From contig CALJUA010000030.1 in assembly GCA_937975715.1 (NCBI GenBank), positions 48,681 through 112,680 on the forward strand: DNA of 64,000 nt. Reading direction: 5' to 3'. Each line of letters opens with the position of its first letter. The stretch's first letter is position 1. Shown in pieces: positions 42,554 to 51,737 of the stretch. The notes below the pieces were generated by a model, which made no database searches, had not been told where the DNA came from, and worked only from the letters and a program-made list of their open reading frames with translations. This DNA comes from an uncultured Candidatus Planktophila sp. GTDB lineage: Bacteria > Actinomycetota > Actinomycetes > Nanopelagicales > Nanopelagicaceae. Both the position numbers and the translations under genes were made by a program.

Positions 42554-43480
42554 ATGAGTTTCTCCGAGGAGCAAGTAATTGAGGTACTTGCCCAAGTATT
42601 TTCCTCGCAAGATCCTCGAGTCATTCTCGGAATCGGCGACGATGCAGCCCTTGTAAAAGCTTCAGGGCAACAAATCCTGACAACCGATATCGCGGTAGAG
42701 GGCGTGCATTTTCGGACTCAGTGGTCTTCTGCATATGAAATCGGAAAGCGCATCGCTGCGGCGAATATCGCCGATGTTTTAAGTATGAACGGCAAATGTG
42801 ACTACCTTCTTGTGGCAGCCACTCTGACCGGTAATGAAGATATCGATTGGATTCGCGATCTCGCACAAGGGATTCAAGATCAAGCAAAGGCAGCCGGTGC
42901 AATAGTAGTCGGTGGAGACCTCGCACGTTCTCAAACACTTTCAATTGCAATCACGGCAGTGGGTCATACTGATAAATCAATTCTTCGTTCTGGTGCCATC
43001 GCGGGTGATTCGATATTCCTCTCATCGCTGACAGGCTGGTCAGCGGCTGGTCTCGAAATTCTTACAAAGGAACTTTCCGTAAGTGGAGCAAGCGTTGCGA
43101 AAGCTCTTAACGAATACCGAGCACCAACCCTCGACCTACATACGAACTTCTCATCAGCATCCTCGATGTCAGATGTAAGTGATTCTGTACTTACTCAAGG
43201 ACGTCAGATGGCCACTGCTTCGCGAGTCCGCTTTGAATTCGATCTCGAAGCAATTGAGCATGCTTCAGAGTTTGGCGAACTGAGTGGATTGGCACAGGAA
43301 ATCGGCGCAGAAGTTTTAGATTGGATTCTCCAAGGGGGAGAAGACCATGTACTTCTTGCTACAGGTAGCGATTTACCTGGGATCAAGATTGGCAAAGTTG
43401 TAGAAGGTTCAGGCGTGGCTGTCATAAGAGATGGGGTAGAAATAAAAATGGCCCCAGTTGCCTGGAGCCATTTTTCTTAA
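42554..43480 (+). CDS. thiL: Thiamine-monophosphate kinase
   Basis: Phosphorylates thiamine monophosphate to the active cofactor thiamine diphosphate. The 308 residues contain the metal/ATP site ILGIGDDAALV and TTDIAVEGVHF, NIADVLSMNG, and GGDLARSQTLSIAITAVG, all typical of the PurM-like family. Its last codons lie within a bidirectional terminator shared with the convergent rpmB. Confidence 0.93.
   Translation: MSFSEEQVIEVLAQVFSSQDPRVILGIGDDAALVKASGQQILTTDIAVEGVHFRTQWSSAYEIGKRIAAANIADVLSMNGKCDYLLVAATLTGNEDIDWIRDLAQGIQDQAKAAGAIVVGGDLARSQTLSIAITAVGHTDKSILRSGAIAGDSIFLSSLTGWSAAGLEILTKELSVSGASVAKALNEYRAPTLDLHTNFSSASSMSDVSDSVLTQGRQMATASRVRFEFDLEAIEHASEFGELSGLAQEIGAEVLDWILQGGEDHVLLATGSDLPGIKIGKVVEGSGVAVIRDGVEIKMAPVAWSHFS
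43444..43475. terminator. Bidirectional terminator between thiL and rpmB
   Basis: AAAAATGGCCCCAG (43444-43457) pairs with CTGGAGCCATTTTT (43462-43475), 13 of 14 bp, around TTGC. With A-runs on one side and T-runs on the other it can stop transcription from both directions. It overlaps the last codons of thiL. Confidence 0.8.
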
Positions 43481-43487
43481 AAGTTAA

Positions 43488-43676
43488 TTACGCGCGAGCG
43501 ACCTTGCCAGCCTTGAGGCATGATGTGCAGACGTTCTGACGCTTTGAAGCACCCTTAACGAGTGTCTTTACGCGCTGGATATTTGGATTCCAACGACGAC
43601 GTGTCTTCACCTGTGAGTGTGAAACGTTGTTACCAAAGCTTGGGCCCTTGCCACAGATGTCGCATGTTGATGCCAT
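43488..43676 (-). CDS. rpmB: 50S ribosomal protein L28
   Basis: Large-subunit ribosomal protein of 62 residues. Sequence MASTCDICGKGPSFGNNVSH and C-terminal CTSCLKAGKV place it in the zinc-binding (four-cysteine) type. The frame is open upstream to 43712, but AAGGAG and the family N-terminus support the ATG at 43676. Zinc-type L28 genes are sometimes paired with zinc-free copies under Zur control; none is seen here. Confidence 0.95.
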   Translation of the reverse strand: MASTCDICGKGPSFGNNVSHSQVKTRRRWNPNIQRVKTLVKGASKRQNVCTSCLKAGKVARA

Positions 43677-43794
43677 TGCGGTACTCCTTGAATTAATAAA
43701 GCTAACCGCCATACGCGTTCAGCAGGCGCAAAGGGTAGCAAGAGGGGGCCGGATTGAGCCAATCCGCAAGGCAAGAGTGCCAGCCCTCGTCGGA

Positions 43795-43806
43795 TTTACG
43801 CGTAAA
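43795..43806. promoter_or_regulatory. TTTACGCGTAAA palindrome between rpmB and cydA
   Basis: A perfect 12-bp palindrome, identical to the one at 38890-38901 before hup; the identity extends to 14 bases (ATTTACGCGTAAAA). It lies in the divergent rpmB-cydA gap, 124 bases before the cydA start and 119 before rpmB. It is a candidate binding site for a dimeric regulator. Confidence 0.5.
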
Positions 43807-43884
43807 AAGTCGAGTGTGAGGCGGGCTACAGCGAACTCACTGAATTCCTGTGATGAGCAGGCGCAAGATAGAGCCATGTAATTC

Positions 43885-43909
43885 CTTTCGCTCCATGCGA
43901 AAGTCTTTT
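43885..43909 (+). terminator. Terminator-like hairpin just before cydA
   Basis: CTTTCGC (43885-43891) pairs with GCGAAAG (43897-43903) around TCCAT, followed by TCTTTT. It ends about 20 bases before the cydA start codon, so it may act as an attenuator of the cyd operon or end a short upstream transcript. Confidence 0.5.
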
Positions 43910-43929
43910 AAGTAGAAATGGAGAGTTCT

Positions 43930-45336
43930 ATGAATGCGCTAGATCTCGCGAGATGGCAGTTCGCCATTACAACGGTCTACCACTTCCTCTTTGTTCCCAT
44001 CACTATTGGATTAGGTTTCCTTGTGGCTGGGCTGCAGACAGCGTGGTACCGCAACGGAAATCTTAAGTATCTTCGTGCAACCAAATTCTTTGGAAAGCTC
44101 TTTCTTATTAACTTCGCCATCGGTGTTGTTACGGGAATCGTTCAGGAGTTCCAGTTTGGAATGAACTGGTCTTCATATTCACGATTCGTCGGTGACATCT
44201 TTGGTGCGCCACTTGCGATGGAAGGCTTGCTTGCATTCTTCCTCGAGTCCACGTTCTTAGGTCTATGGATCTTTGGTTGGGATCGACTTCCTAAGAAGGT
44301 ACACCTTGCGACAATTTGGTTGGCTTCTTTTGGAACAGTTCTCTCCGCATACTTCATCTTGGCGGCAAACGCATGGATGCAACATCCAGTTGGATATGTC
44401 ATCAATGCTGAGAAGCATCGCGCAGAGCTGACAAGCATTGTTGAAGTTTTGACTCAGAAGACAGCGGTAGTGACCTTCTTGCACACTATCCCATCCGCAG
44501 CATTTGCGGCGGGCGCATTTATGGCAGGAATCTCTGCTTATCTCATTTTGAAGAAGAAAGATGTTGAGATGGCACGACCAACCCTGAAGTTGGGGCTAGT
44601 CACAGTCATTATCTCCTTCTTACTCGTGAGCATTACAGGCGATGTCATCGGCAAGGTCATGACAGAACAGCAGCCTATGAAGATGGCAGCCGCTGAGGCT
44701 CTCTACGACACAACTGAATCAGCGCCATTCTCAATCCTGACTGTTGGAACACTCGATGGATCTCGCTCTGTATTCCAGATTGATATCCCAACCATGCTCT
44801 CCTTCTTGGCAACAGGTGACTTCGGTGCAACTGTAAAGGGAGTTAATGACTTGGAGGCCGAATACGATCAAACATACGGTCCCGGTGATTACACACCAAA
44901 TATTCCTTTGGCGTATTGGTCATTCCGTTTGATGATTGGCTTCGGTGCGATTGCATTCTTCCTCGCAATCTTCACACTCTGGCGCACACGCAAGGGCGGT
45001 GAGCTTCCTCAAAGTAAGTGGTTCCTTCGCTCTATGCTGACAATGCCATTTATTCCACTTGCTGCGATCTCATTCGGTTGGATCTTTACCGAGACAGCGC
45101 GCCAGCCATGGACTGTCTTTGGATTGGCAAAGACTGCAGATGGTGTCAGTGCAGTTGTATCTGCAGGAAGCGTCCTCTTCACAATGATCGTCTTCACACT
45201 TCTCTATGGTGTTCTTGCTGTGATTGAAGTCGGACTCACTCTCAAGGTAATCAAGAACGGACCTGCTCCTGAAGTTGATTACGAGAATCCACAATTCGGA
45301 GGAAGCTCCGATAAGCCACTCGTGATGAGCTACTAG
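43930..45336 (+). CDS. cydA: Cytochrome bd ubiquinol/menaquinol oxidase subunit I
   Basis: Haem-bearing quinol-oxidising subunit of the high-affinity bd oxidase in the cytoplasmic membrane. From ATG 43930 it has 468 residues and about nine helices. The start ARWQFAITTVYHFLFVPITI is typical. The short quinol loop (about residues 255-330) marks the S-type. The C-terminal conserved block reads FTETARQPW, where most family members have TEVGRQPW. ATG 43918 is in frame, but GGAGAG sits correctly for 43930. First gene of cydABCD. Confidence 0.94.
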   Translation: MNALDLARWQFAITTVYHFLFVPITIGLGFLVAGLQTAWYRNGNLKYLRATKFFGKLFLINFAIGVVTGIVQEFQFGMNWSSYSRFVGDIFGAPLAMEGLLAFFLESTFLGLWIFGWDRLPKKVHLATIWLASFGTVLSAYFILAANAWMQHPVGYVINAEKHRAELTSIVEVLTQKTAVVTFLHTIPSAAFAAGAFMAGISAYLILKKKDVEMARPTLKLGLVTVIISFLLVSITGDVIGKVMTEQQPMKMAAAEALYDTTESAPFSILTVGTLDGSRSVFQIDIPTMLSFLATGDFGATVKGVNDLEAEYDQTYGPGDYTPNIPLAYWSFRLMIGFGAIAFFLAIFTLWRTRKGGELPQSKWFLRSMLTMPFIPLAAISFGWIFTETARQPWTVFGLAKTADGVSAVVSAGSVLFTMIVFTLLYGVLAVIEVGLTLKVIKNGPAPEVDYENPQFGGSSDKPLVMSY

Positions 45337-45348
45337 GGGGAATAGAAA

Positions 45349-46395
45349 ATGTCATTTCAAACAACATGGTTCCTGCTGATTGCAGTTCTCTGGGTTGGAT
45401 ATTTCATCCTTGAAGGCTTCGATTTCGGTGTCGGAGTTCTACTTCCGTTCGTATCTAAGAATGAAGCTGATCGTCGCGCAGTGCTGACAACGCTCGGCCC
45501 AGTCTGGGATGGAAATGAAGTCTGGGTTCTTGTGGCAGGTGGTGCAACATTTGCCGCTTTCCCAGAGTGGTATGCAACTCTCTTCAGCGGTTTCTATCTA
45601 CCGCTCTTCTTGATCCTGACATCTCTCATTGTGCGAGGAGTGGCCTTTGAATACCGCTCCAAGTACGGAAAAGCACAGTGGCGTCAGCGTTGGGATATCG
45701 CAATTGTGATTGCAAGCTTTATCCCAGCTCTTCTCTGGGGAGTAGCGTTTGCAAACATTGTTCGTGGAGTACCTATCGAGATGTCTGCAGATAAGAATCT
45801 CGAATATGTAGGTGGATTCTTTAATCTGCTTAATCCTTACGCACTCTTGGGTGGCGTTGTGACTCTCACGGTCTTCCTCACACACGGCGCGGTCTTCTTG
45901 GCTCTGAAGACTGATGGAGGAATCCGCGAGCGTTCACGAGCTCTGGCTCTCAAGCTTGGACTCGTTGCGGCAGTTGCTGCTGTGGCCTTCCTTGTATGGA
46001 CAAATGTCATGTTGCCTGAGTTCAATGGCCTCGTCTTCGGGCTTTCAATTCTCGTTGCAGTCCTCTGGCTATCAGGGTTGTTCGCTGTGCTTAAGGTTCG
46101 CGAAGGTTGGGCATTTATCTTCTCTGCAGCAACAATCGCAACATTTGTTGCAACGTTGTTCTACGCCCTCTATCCACGAGTGATGCCAAGTTCTATTAGT
46201 TCAGAATTTGATCTCACTATCACCAACGCTTCAAGTACTCCATATACCTTGAAGGTAATGACCATCGTTGCGGTAATCATGACTCCGCTAGTCTTGATTT
46301 ATCAGGGATGGACATATTGGGTATTTAGAAAGCGCGTCAGCGCATCGCAAATCCATAATCCTGAAGTAGGTATGTTGGATAAAGCGTGGCATTAA
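45349..46395 (+). CDS. cydB: Cytochrome bd oxidase subunit II
   Basis: Partner membrane subunit of CydA. The 348 residues start with the family signature WVGYFILEGFDFGVGVLLPF and continue with GPVWDGNEVWVLVAGGATFAAFP. Eight or nine hydrophobic segments are visible. AGGGGGA precedes ATG 45349, 12 bases after cydA. The oxidase allows respiration at very low oxygen. Confidence 0.95.
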   Translation: MSFQTTWFLLIAVLWVGYFILEGFDFGVGVLLPFVSKNEADRRAVLTTLGPVWDGNEVWVLVAGGATFAAFPEWYATLFSGFYLPLFLILTSLIVRGVAFEYRSKYGKAQWRQRWDIAIVIASFIPALLWGVAFANIVRGVPIEMSADKNLEYVGGFFNLLNPYALLGGVVTLTVFLTHGAVFLALKTDGGIRERSRALALKLGLVAAVAAVAFLVWTNVMLPEFNGLVFGLSILVAVLWLSGLFAVLKVREGWAFIFSAATIATFVATLFYALYPRVMPSSISSEFDLTITNASSTPYTLKVMTIVAVIMTPLVLIYQGWTYWVFRKRVSASQIHNPEVGMLDKAWH

Positions 46396-46404
46396 GAGCA
46401 CTTA

Positions 46405-46410
46405 TATATT
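46405..46410 (+). promoter_or_regulatory. -10 element placing cydD as leaderless
   Basis: TATATT, six bases, then GTG 46417, without a Shine-Dalgarno. It suggests that cydDC can be transcribed separately from cydAB. Confidence 0.5.
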
Positions 46411-46416
46411 GGCGCT

Positions 46417-48015
46417 GTGAAGTCTAAAGACCTGCGGCTACTGCTCTCAATGGGCAGTAGCCGCAAGCTTTTCTTTGGAGCCATTTTTGGTGCGATCATC
46501 AACACTGCAATCGTTATTGCAAATGGTTTTCTCATTGCTGCAGTCATCGTCGGATTGATTTATCGCCACCCTAATGTGAAAACACATATTGCTGGGTTGG
46601 CTGCCCTTTGGCTCTTCCGTGCACTCTTTACTTCGCAATTTGAACGCTGGGCATCGGTTCAAGCGGCCCATCTCAAGTCAGAGCTTCGTATATCAGTACT
46701 GACAACAACTTCAGCACTAAGAGCTACACCTTCTGCTCATCTATCAACATTGTTAATAAAAGGCGCCAACTCACTTGATGTCTATCTAGCAAGATTTCTT
46801 CCTCAAATGTTTGGGGCTTCAGTTACTCCACTTGCCGTCATTATTGCCATTGCAATTCTAGATCCCACGTCAGCGCTCATTGCCGTCATAACTTTGCCCA
46901 TCATTCCTTTCTTTGGTGCGCTCATTGGCAGATATACAAATGACGCGGTCACTGCGAAGTGGACGTCACTCGGAACTCTGGCTCATTACTTTGAAGATTC
47001 CCTCCGCGGACTTCACACCCTTGCAATCTTTGGGCGACATAAAACACAAGGCGCACGCATCCAAGAGATGGGGGATAGGTACACCAACGAGACAATGAAG
47101 GTCCTGCGTATCTCATTCCTCTCTGCATTGGTCTTAGAGCTAGCCGCGACGATATCTGTTGCGCTCATTGCAGTTTCTATCGGAATACGCTTGGTCAATA
47201 GTTCAATGGAGTTCTTTCCAGCTCTAGCAGTATTGGTCTTAGCTCCAGAGGTGTACTTCCCACTTCGAAACGCGGCATCTCTCTTCCACGCCTCTGCAGA
47301 TGGTGGTGCAGCACTTGCAGAGATATCCGAGCTTGTAAATGCGCGTAAGCCAGATGCATTTGGTTCGGAGAAGATAGATCGCATTAGCCGACTTGAATGG
47401 AGCGATTGGAGCTCTCCTTACGGAAAGGGCGAACTTGCTGCGCAATCTCTGGCACATGGAGATGTGCTTGTCATGCGAGGCGGCTCTGGCTTAGGAAAAA
47501 CTACATTCCTCAATTCAATTCTCGGTCTGAATTCACATTCGAGTACTCGCATCAATGGAATTGATAGTCGCCAGATTGATCGAGTTTCGCTCTACCGAAA
47601 CATTGGTTGGATACCCCAGAACCCAGCTCTCATCTCTGGAACTGTGCGCGAACTATTCACTCTTGTGCGTGCAGGCATCAGTGACCTAGAGATAGAAGGT
47701 TCGCTGAAAAGAGTAGGGCTTGCAATTGATCAACTTCCAGATGGCTTGGAGACTCACGTCAGCGGTGCGGGAGAGAAGAGTGCGCATCTTTCTGGCGGTC
47801 AGAAGCGTCGAATTGCAATTGCTCGTGCCTTGATAGTTTCGCCCTCACTCATCATCGCGGATGAACCTACGGCAGATTTGGATCCACGGTCCGCAGAAGA
47901 GATTCTCACACTTCTTCAAGAGCAATCGACTCAAGGTGCAATAGTGATCGCAATCTTGCATGCACCTGATCAATCAATTGCTGGCGCGTGCGAGATTGAG
48001 ATGGTTGAAAGATGA
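46417..48015 (+). CDS. cydD: Thiol/haem-type ABC exporter subunit CydD
   Basis: Half-transporter with membrane and ATPase parts, needed to assemble cytochrome bd. The 532 residues have six N-terminal membrane helices, Walker A GGSGLGKTT near residue 354, the signature LSGGQKRRIAIARAL and Walker B LIIADEPTADLD. It starts with GTG and overlaps cydC by ATGA. In E. coli CydDC moves reduced thiols and binds haem; the actinobacterial cargo is not certain. Confidence 0.9.
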   Translation: MKSKDLRLLLSMGSSRKLFFGAIFGAIINTAIVIANGFLIAAVIVGLIYRHPNVKTHIAGLAALWLFRALFTSQFERWASVQAAHLKSELRISVLTTTSALRATPSAHLSTLLIKGANSLDVYLARFLPQMFGASVTPLAVIIAIAILDPTSALIAVITLPIIPFFGALIGRYTNDAVTAKWTSLGTLAHYFEDSLRGLHTLAIFGRHKTQGARIQEMGDRYTNETMKVLRISFLSALVLELAATISVALIAVSIGIRLVNSSMEFFPALAVLVLAPEVYFPLRNAASLFHASADGGAALAEISELVNARKPDAFGSEKIDRISRLEWSDWSSPYGKGELAAQSLAHGDVLVMRGGSGLGKTTFLNSILGLNSHSSTRINGIDSRQIDRVSLYRNIGWIPQNPALISGTVRELFTLVRAGISDLEIEGSLKRVGLAIDQLPDGLETHVSGAGEKSAHLSGGQKRRIAIARALIVSPSLIIADEPTADLDPRSAEEILTLLQEQSTQGAIVIAILHAPDQSIAGACEIEMVER

Positions 48016-49559
48016 GACTTTCTACTCGCATCTCATTCCTCTTAGCGATCGCGCTCGGTGCCTTTGCACTTGTTGGCGGTACCGGACTCACTGTCTCGAG
48101 CGCGTGGTTGATTACGATGGCATCACAGCATCCACCGATCTTGGCCCTCAGCGTTGCGATTGTGATGGTCAGATTCTTTGGAATCTTCCGTTCTGTAGCG
48201 AGATATGCAGAGCGTGTAATTAGTCACGAGGCAATTTTCAAGAAGCTAACGGGCGTACGAGTTCAACTCTTTTCTGCATTTGCATCACGTGTAAGGGGTG
48301 AGAGCTCCTCAGTTGCAACCCAGAGCAAGAGCGTGATTGACGATGTAGAGCGAGCTCAAGAGTTCCATTTACGAGTGACTTTGCCTGGATTCTCAGCTTG
48401 CGTAGCAGGTGCTGTCACCGTACTTCTTGCTGCTTGGATTGATTCAACATTACTTGTCTGGTCGATTGCGCTCACTGTTGTATTTCTTCTAGCAATTCCT
48501 ATAGCGGTTCGGAGATTGTTAGATCCGATTGCGACAGAGATTGAGTCATGCGAGAACATCTTTGCTGGGGAAGTTACAAACGCGGCAGATGCCCTCGTAG
48601 AAGCTGAGATTTTTGGTTATGGAGAGAACTTCAGAGATCAACTCAAGAAATCAGCGCGCGAACTTGAGAGGCTAGAAAAGAAGAGCGCAACCTTTATCTC
48701 AATTCTCCAGTTCTCAACAATTGCGTCTTTAGGAAGTGCCCTTGTGGGCATTGCTTCAAGCTTCTATGGGGCGACAGAGATTCTTCCGATTCATATCTCT
48801 ATGTCTATCTTCCTCATCCTGGTGGGTTTTGAGGGGTACACGTCCTGGTTTCCAAACCTCTTTCCAGCAGGCAAGAACCGCCGAGCCAGTCAGAACGTTG
48901 ATGCGCTCACACGACTTACGAAGTCATCTCTCAGTACAACACAGAAACCTTCAGGCTTCGCGATCAAAGCTCAGGCATGCGTTCCATATTGGGATGAAAA
49001 GTTTCTAGCTCCGGTTAATGTTGATATTAAGGAGTGTGAAGTAATTGTTGTCGCTGGACCTAGCGGCATTGGTAAATCTACATTTGCATCAGCTCTCTTG
49101 GGCTTCGCGCCATATTCAGGCTCATTAACAATCGGTGGCACACAAGTCTCTGAAATCATGGAGCCTCATCACTTCATCACAGGAACTCTGCAACAGGGAC
49201 ATATCTTCAATACAACCTTGCGCGAAAATCTCAAGATTGCTGATTCCGGGGCTACAGATGAAAAGCTCCAACACTTAATCGACCAACTTGAGCTTTCAGA
49301 TATCTCGCTTGATGAAGTTCTTGGTGAATTCGGTCGAGTCTTATCAGGGGGAGAGGCCAAGCGTTTGGCAGTTGCTCGAGCCCTTCTCTCTCCTGCTCCC
49401 ATCATCATTCTTGATGAACCGCTAGAGCACCTCGATCACGAGCGCTCATTGCGCATTCAAGACGCGATTGTCAGACTTTCACGTGGCCGCACTTTGATTG
49501 TTATCACGCACGCACCGTGGCTTCAATACTCGAGAAAGCTCGTGCTCACGAGAGAATAA
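48012..49559 (+). CDS. cydC: Thiol/haem-type ABC exporter subunit CydC
   Basis: Second half-transporter, pairing with CydD. The 515 residues carry six membrane helices, Walker A GPSGIGKST near residue 349, signature LSGGEAKRLAVARALL and Walker B IIILDEPLEHLD with the switch histidine in VITHA. The overlap with cydD (ATGA) implies one-to-one production. The order cydABCD is the actinobacterial and Bacillus arrangement. Confidence 0.9.
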   Translation: MRLSTRISFLLAIALGAFALVGGTGLTVSSAWLITMASQHPPILALSVAIVMVRFFGIFRSVARYAERVISHEAIFKKLTGVRVQLFSAFASRVRGESSSVATQSKSVIDDVERAQEFHLRVTLPGFSACVAGAVTVLLAAWIDSTLLVWSIALTVVFLLAIPIAVRRLLDPIATEIESCENIFAGEVTNAADALVEAEIFGYGENFRDQLKKSARELERLEKKSATFISILQFSTIASLGSALVGIASSFYGATEILPIHISMSIFLILVGFEGYTSWFPNLFPAGKNRRASQNVDALTRLTKSSLSTTQKPSGFAIKAQACVPYWDEKFLAPVNVDIKECEVIVVAGPSGIGKSTFASALLGFAPYSGSLTIGGTQVSEIMEPHHFITGTLQQGHIFNTTLRENLKIADSGATDEKLQHLIDQLELSDISLDEVLGEFGRVLSGGEAKRLAVARALLSPAPIIILDEPLEHLDHERSLRIQDAIVRLSRGRTLIVITHAPWLQYSRKLVLTRE

Positions 49560-49563
49560 CGCC

Positions 49564-51726
49564 ATGGCCACCTTCGACTCAAAGCTCAGCGGAGTCTTAG
49601 GCGATAAGACGGCAAAGGCCTTCAAAGAATATTTCAGTTATACGAAGGTCGGCGATCTTCTTCACCACTTTCCGCGCAGATACTTAGTGCGAGGCGAACT
49701 CTCTGATATCGCAGAGCTCAAAGAAGGCGATGAGGCGACCATCCTTGCGAAGATTTACAGCGTCAGCTCTCGCAGGTTTCAAGCCCGCAAAGGCACAATG
49801 CTTGAGGTGGTTGTTACCGATGGAACAGCGAAACTTTCTCTGACTTTCTTCAATCAAGCGTGGCGGGAGAAAGAGTTAAAGGTCGGAAGCAAAGGCCTCT
49901 TCGCCGGCAAGGTTGGCAAGTTCAATTCCAAGATGCAGTTGACGCATCCTGATTATGAATTGATTCCAGATGGCGGCGATGAAGATAGCGCGGTGGCAGG
50001 TTTTGCCGGTCAATTCATTCCGCTTTATCCATCGACTGCAAAATTGCCTTCATGGAAAATAGCAAGCTGTATCGATATCGTTTTGGCGTCACTCGATGAA
50101 GTTGAAGATCCGATCCCTGCAGCACTCCTTGAGAAGAATCAATACCCGACAATTCGCCAAGCACTTGAGCAGATTCACCATCCGAATGATTTAGATGCAA
50201 CCGAACTTGCACGCGAGCGACTGACCTTTGATGAAGCACTGCTTCTGCAACTCCTTCTTCTTAAGCGCAAAGATGAACTTCGAAAGCTAGATGCCGTTGC
50301 GCGCCCTCATAAACCAGGTGGTTTGCTGGATGCATTTGATGCGCGCCTACCTTTCGAGCTTACTGCCGGCCAGAAGAGCGTCGCCGCAGAGATTGCAAAT
50401 GACTTGGCAGCAGCACATCCCATGCATCGACTCTTACAAGGCGAAGTTGGTTCCGGAAAGACTGTGATTGCCCTTCGCGCTGCGCTGACCGTGATTGATA
50501 ACGGTGGACAGGTGGCGCTGCTTGCACCTACTGAAGTTCTTGCAGCACAGCATCAACGAACTTTTCAGAAGCTGCTCGGAGACTTAGCACAAGGCGGAAT
50601 GCTCGGCAGCTCAGATCTCGCAACAAGCGTCGTCTTATTAACGGGGTCACAGAATGCGGCAACACGTAAAGAAGCTCTCTCGCAGATTAAAAGCGGTGGT
50701 GCAGGGCTAGTTGTTGGTACCCATGCGCTACTAGGGGAGAGCGTTGAATTTAACGAGCTTGCTCTCGTTATTGTTGATGAGCAACATCGCTTTGGTGTGG
50801 AACAACGTGATGCGCTCAAATCGAAGGCAGAAGTGACTCCGCACCTTCTCGTAATGACCGCGACACCGATTCCACGAACTGTTGCGATGACTGTCTTTGG
50901 CGACCTTGATGTATCTACGCTCCGTGAACTTCCATTGGGCCGTCAGGTAATTACAACTCATCTTGTTCCGGTGGAAGAGAAGCCGCATTTTCTAGAGCGC
51001 TCATGGCAGCGTGTCCGTGAGGAAGTTGAACAAGGACACCAGGTTTATATCGTCGCACCACGCATTAGCGCAGACATCTCAGAGGACGCTGACTTTGAAT
51101 TCCTTGAAGGAAGCGACACATCGCTATCCGCTGTAGAGGAGCTCGGACCGGAACTTCAATCAGGTCCGCTTCATGGGTTGCGAATTGCACCATTGCACGG
51201 GCGGCAGAGCGCTGATGTGAAAGACCAGACGATGAAGGCATTTGCCGATGGCGAAATCGATGTTCTCGTTTCAACTACTGTGATCGAAGTAGGCGTGGAT
51301 GTGCCTAATGCAACGTTGATGGTGATTATGGATGCCGATAGATTCGGTGTCTCTCAGCTCCATCAGTTACGCGGTCGCGTGGGTCGAGGAACTTCACCTG
51401 GACTCTGCCTCTTAGTGACAAAGTCACCTGCCGAGACGCCAGCACGTGCACGTTTAGAAGCAGTGGCTTCGACTACTGATGGATTTGAACTTTCACGTAT
51501 CGATCTTGAACAACGCCGTGAAGGTGATGTTCTGGGTACAAATCAATCTGGAACTCGTTCACATCTTCGACTGCTACGCGTCCTTCGCGATGAGGCGCTT
51601 ATCGAAGTTGCTCGAACTGAAGCAAGTTTGCTGATTGAAGGTGGATTGAATAAGCATTCTTTACTGGAGGCAGCACTTCGGAAATTAGAGTTAGATACTG
51701 CTACTGAATTTATCGATAAGAGTTAG
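49564..51726 (+). CDS. recG: ATP-dependent DNA helicase RecG
   Basis: Remodels stalled replication forks and branched DNA. The 720 residues have the N-terminal OB-fold wedge domain (GDEATILAKIYSVSSR), Walker A GEVGSGKT near residue 294, the DEQH box near residue 404 (IVDEQHRFGVEQRDAL), TATPIPRT and QLRGRVGRG. The frame is open upstream to 49498 within cydC; ATG 49564, five bases after the cydC stop, matches the family N-terminus. It heads the recG-rsmD-coaD group. Confidence 0.95.
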   Translation: MATFDSKLSGVLGDKTAKAFKEYFSYTKVGDLLHHFPRRYLVRGELSDIAELKEGDEATILAKIYSVSSRRFQARKGTMLEVVVTDGTAKLSLTFFNQAWREKELKVGSKGLFAGKVGKFNSKMQLTHPDYELIPDGGDEDSAVAGFAGQFIPLYPSTAKLPSWKIASCIDIVLASLDEVEDPIPAALLEKNQYPTIRQALEQIHHPNDLDATELARERLTFDEALLLQLLLLKRKDELRKLDAVARPHKPGGLLDAFDARLPFELTAGQKSVAAEIANDLAAAHPMHRLLQGEVGSGKTVIALRAALTVIDNGGQVALLAPTEVLAAQHQRTFQKLLGDLAQGGMLGSSDLATSVVLLTGSQNAATRKEALSQIKSGGAGLVVGTHALLGESVEFNELALVIVDEQHRFGVEQRDALKSKAEVTPHLLVMTATPIPRTVAMTVFGDLDVSTLRELPLGRQVITTHLVPVEEKPHFLERSWQRVREEVEQGHQVYIVAPRISADISEDADFEFLEGSDTSLSAVEELGPELQSGPLHGLRIAPLHGRQSADVKDQTMKAFADGEIDVLVSTTVIEVGVDVPNATLMVIMDADRFGVSQLHQLRGRVGRGTSPGLCLLVTKSPAETPARARLEAVASTTDGFELSRIDLEQRREGDVLGTNQSGTRSHLRLLRVLRDEALIEVARTEASLLIEGGLNKHSLLEAALRKLELDTATEFIDKS

Positions 51727-51737
51727 GGGAGAAGACG

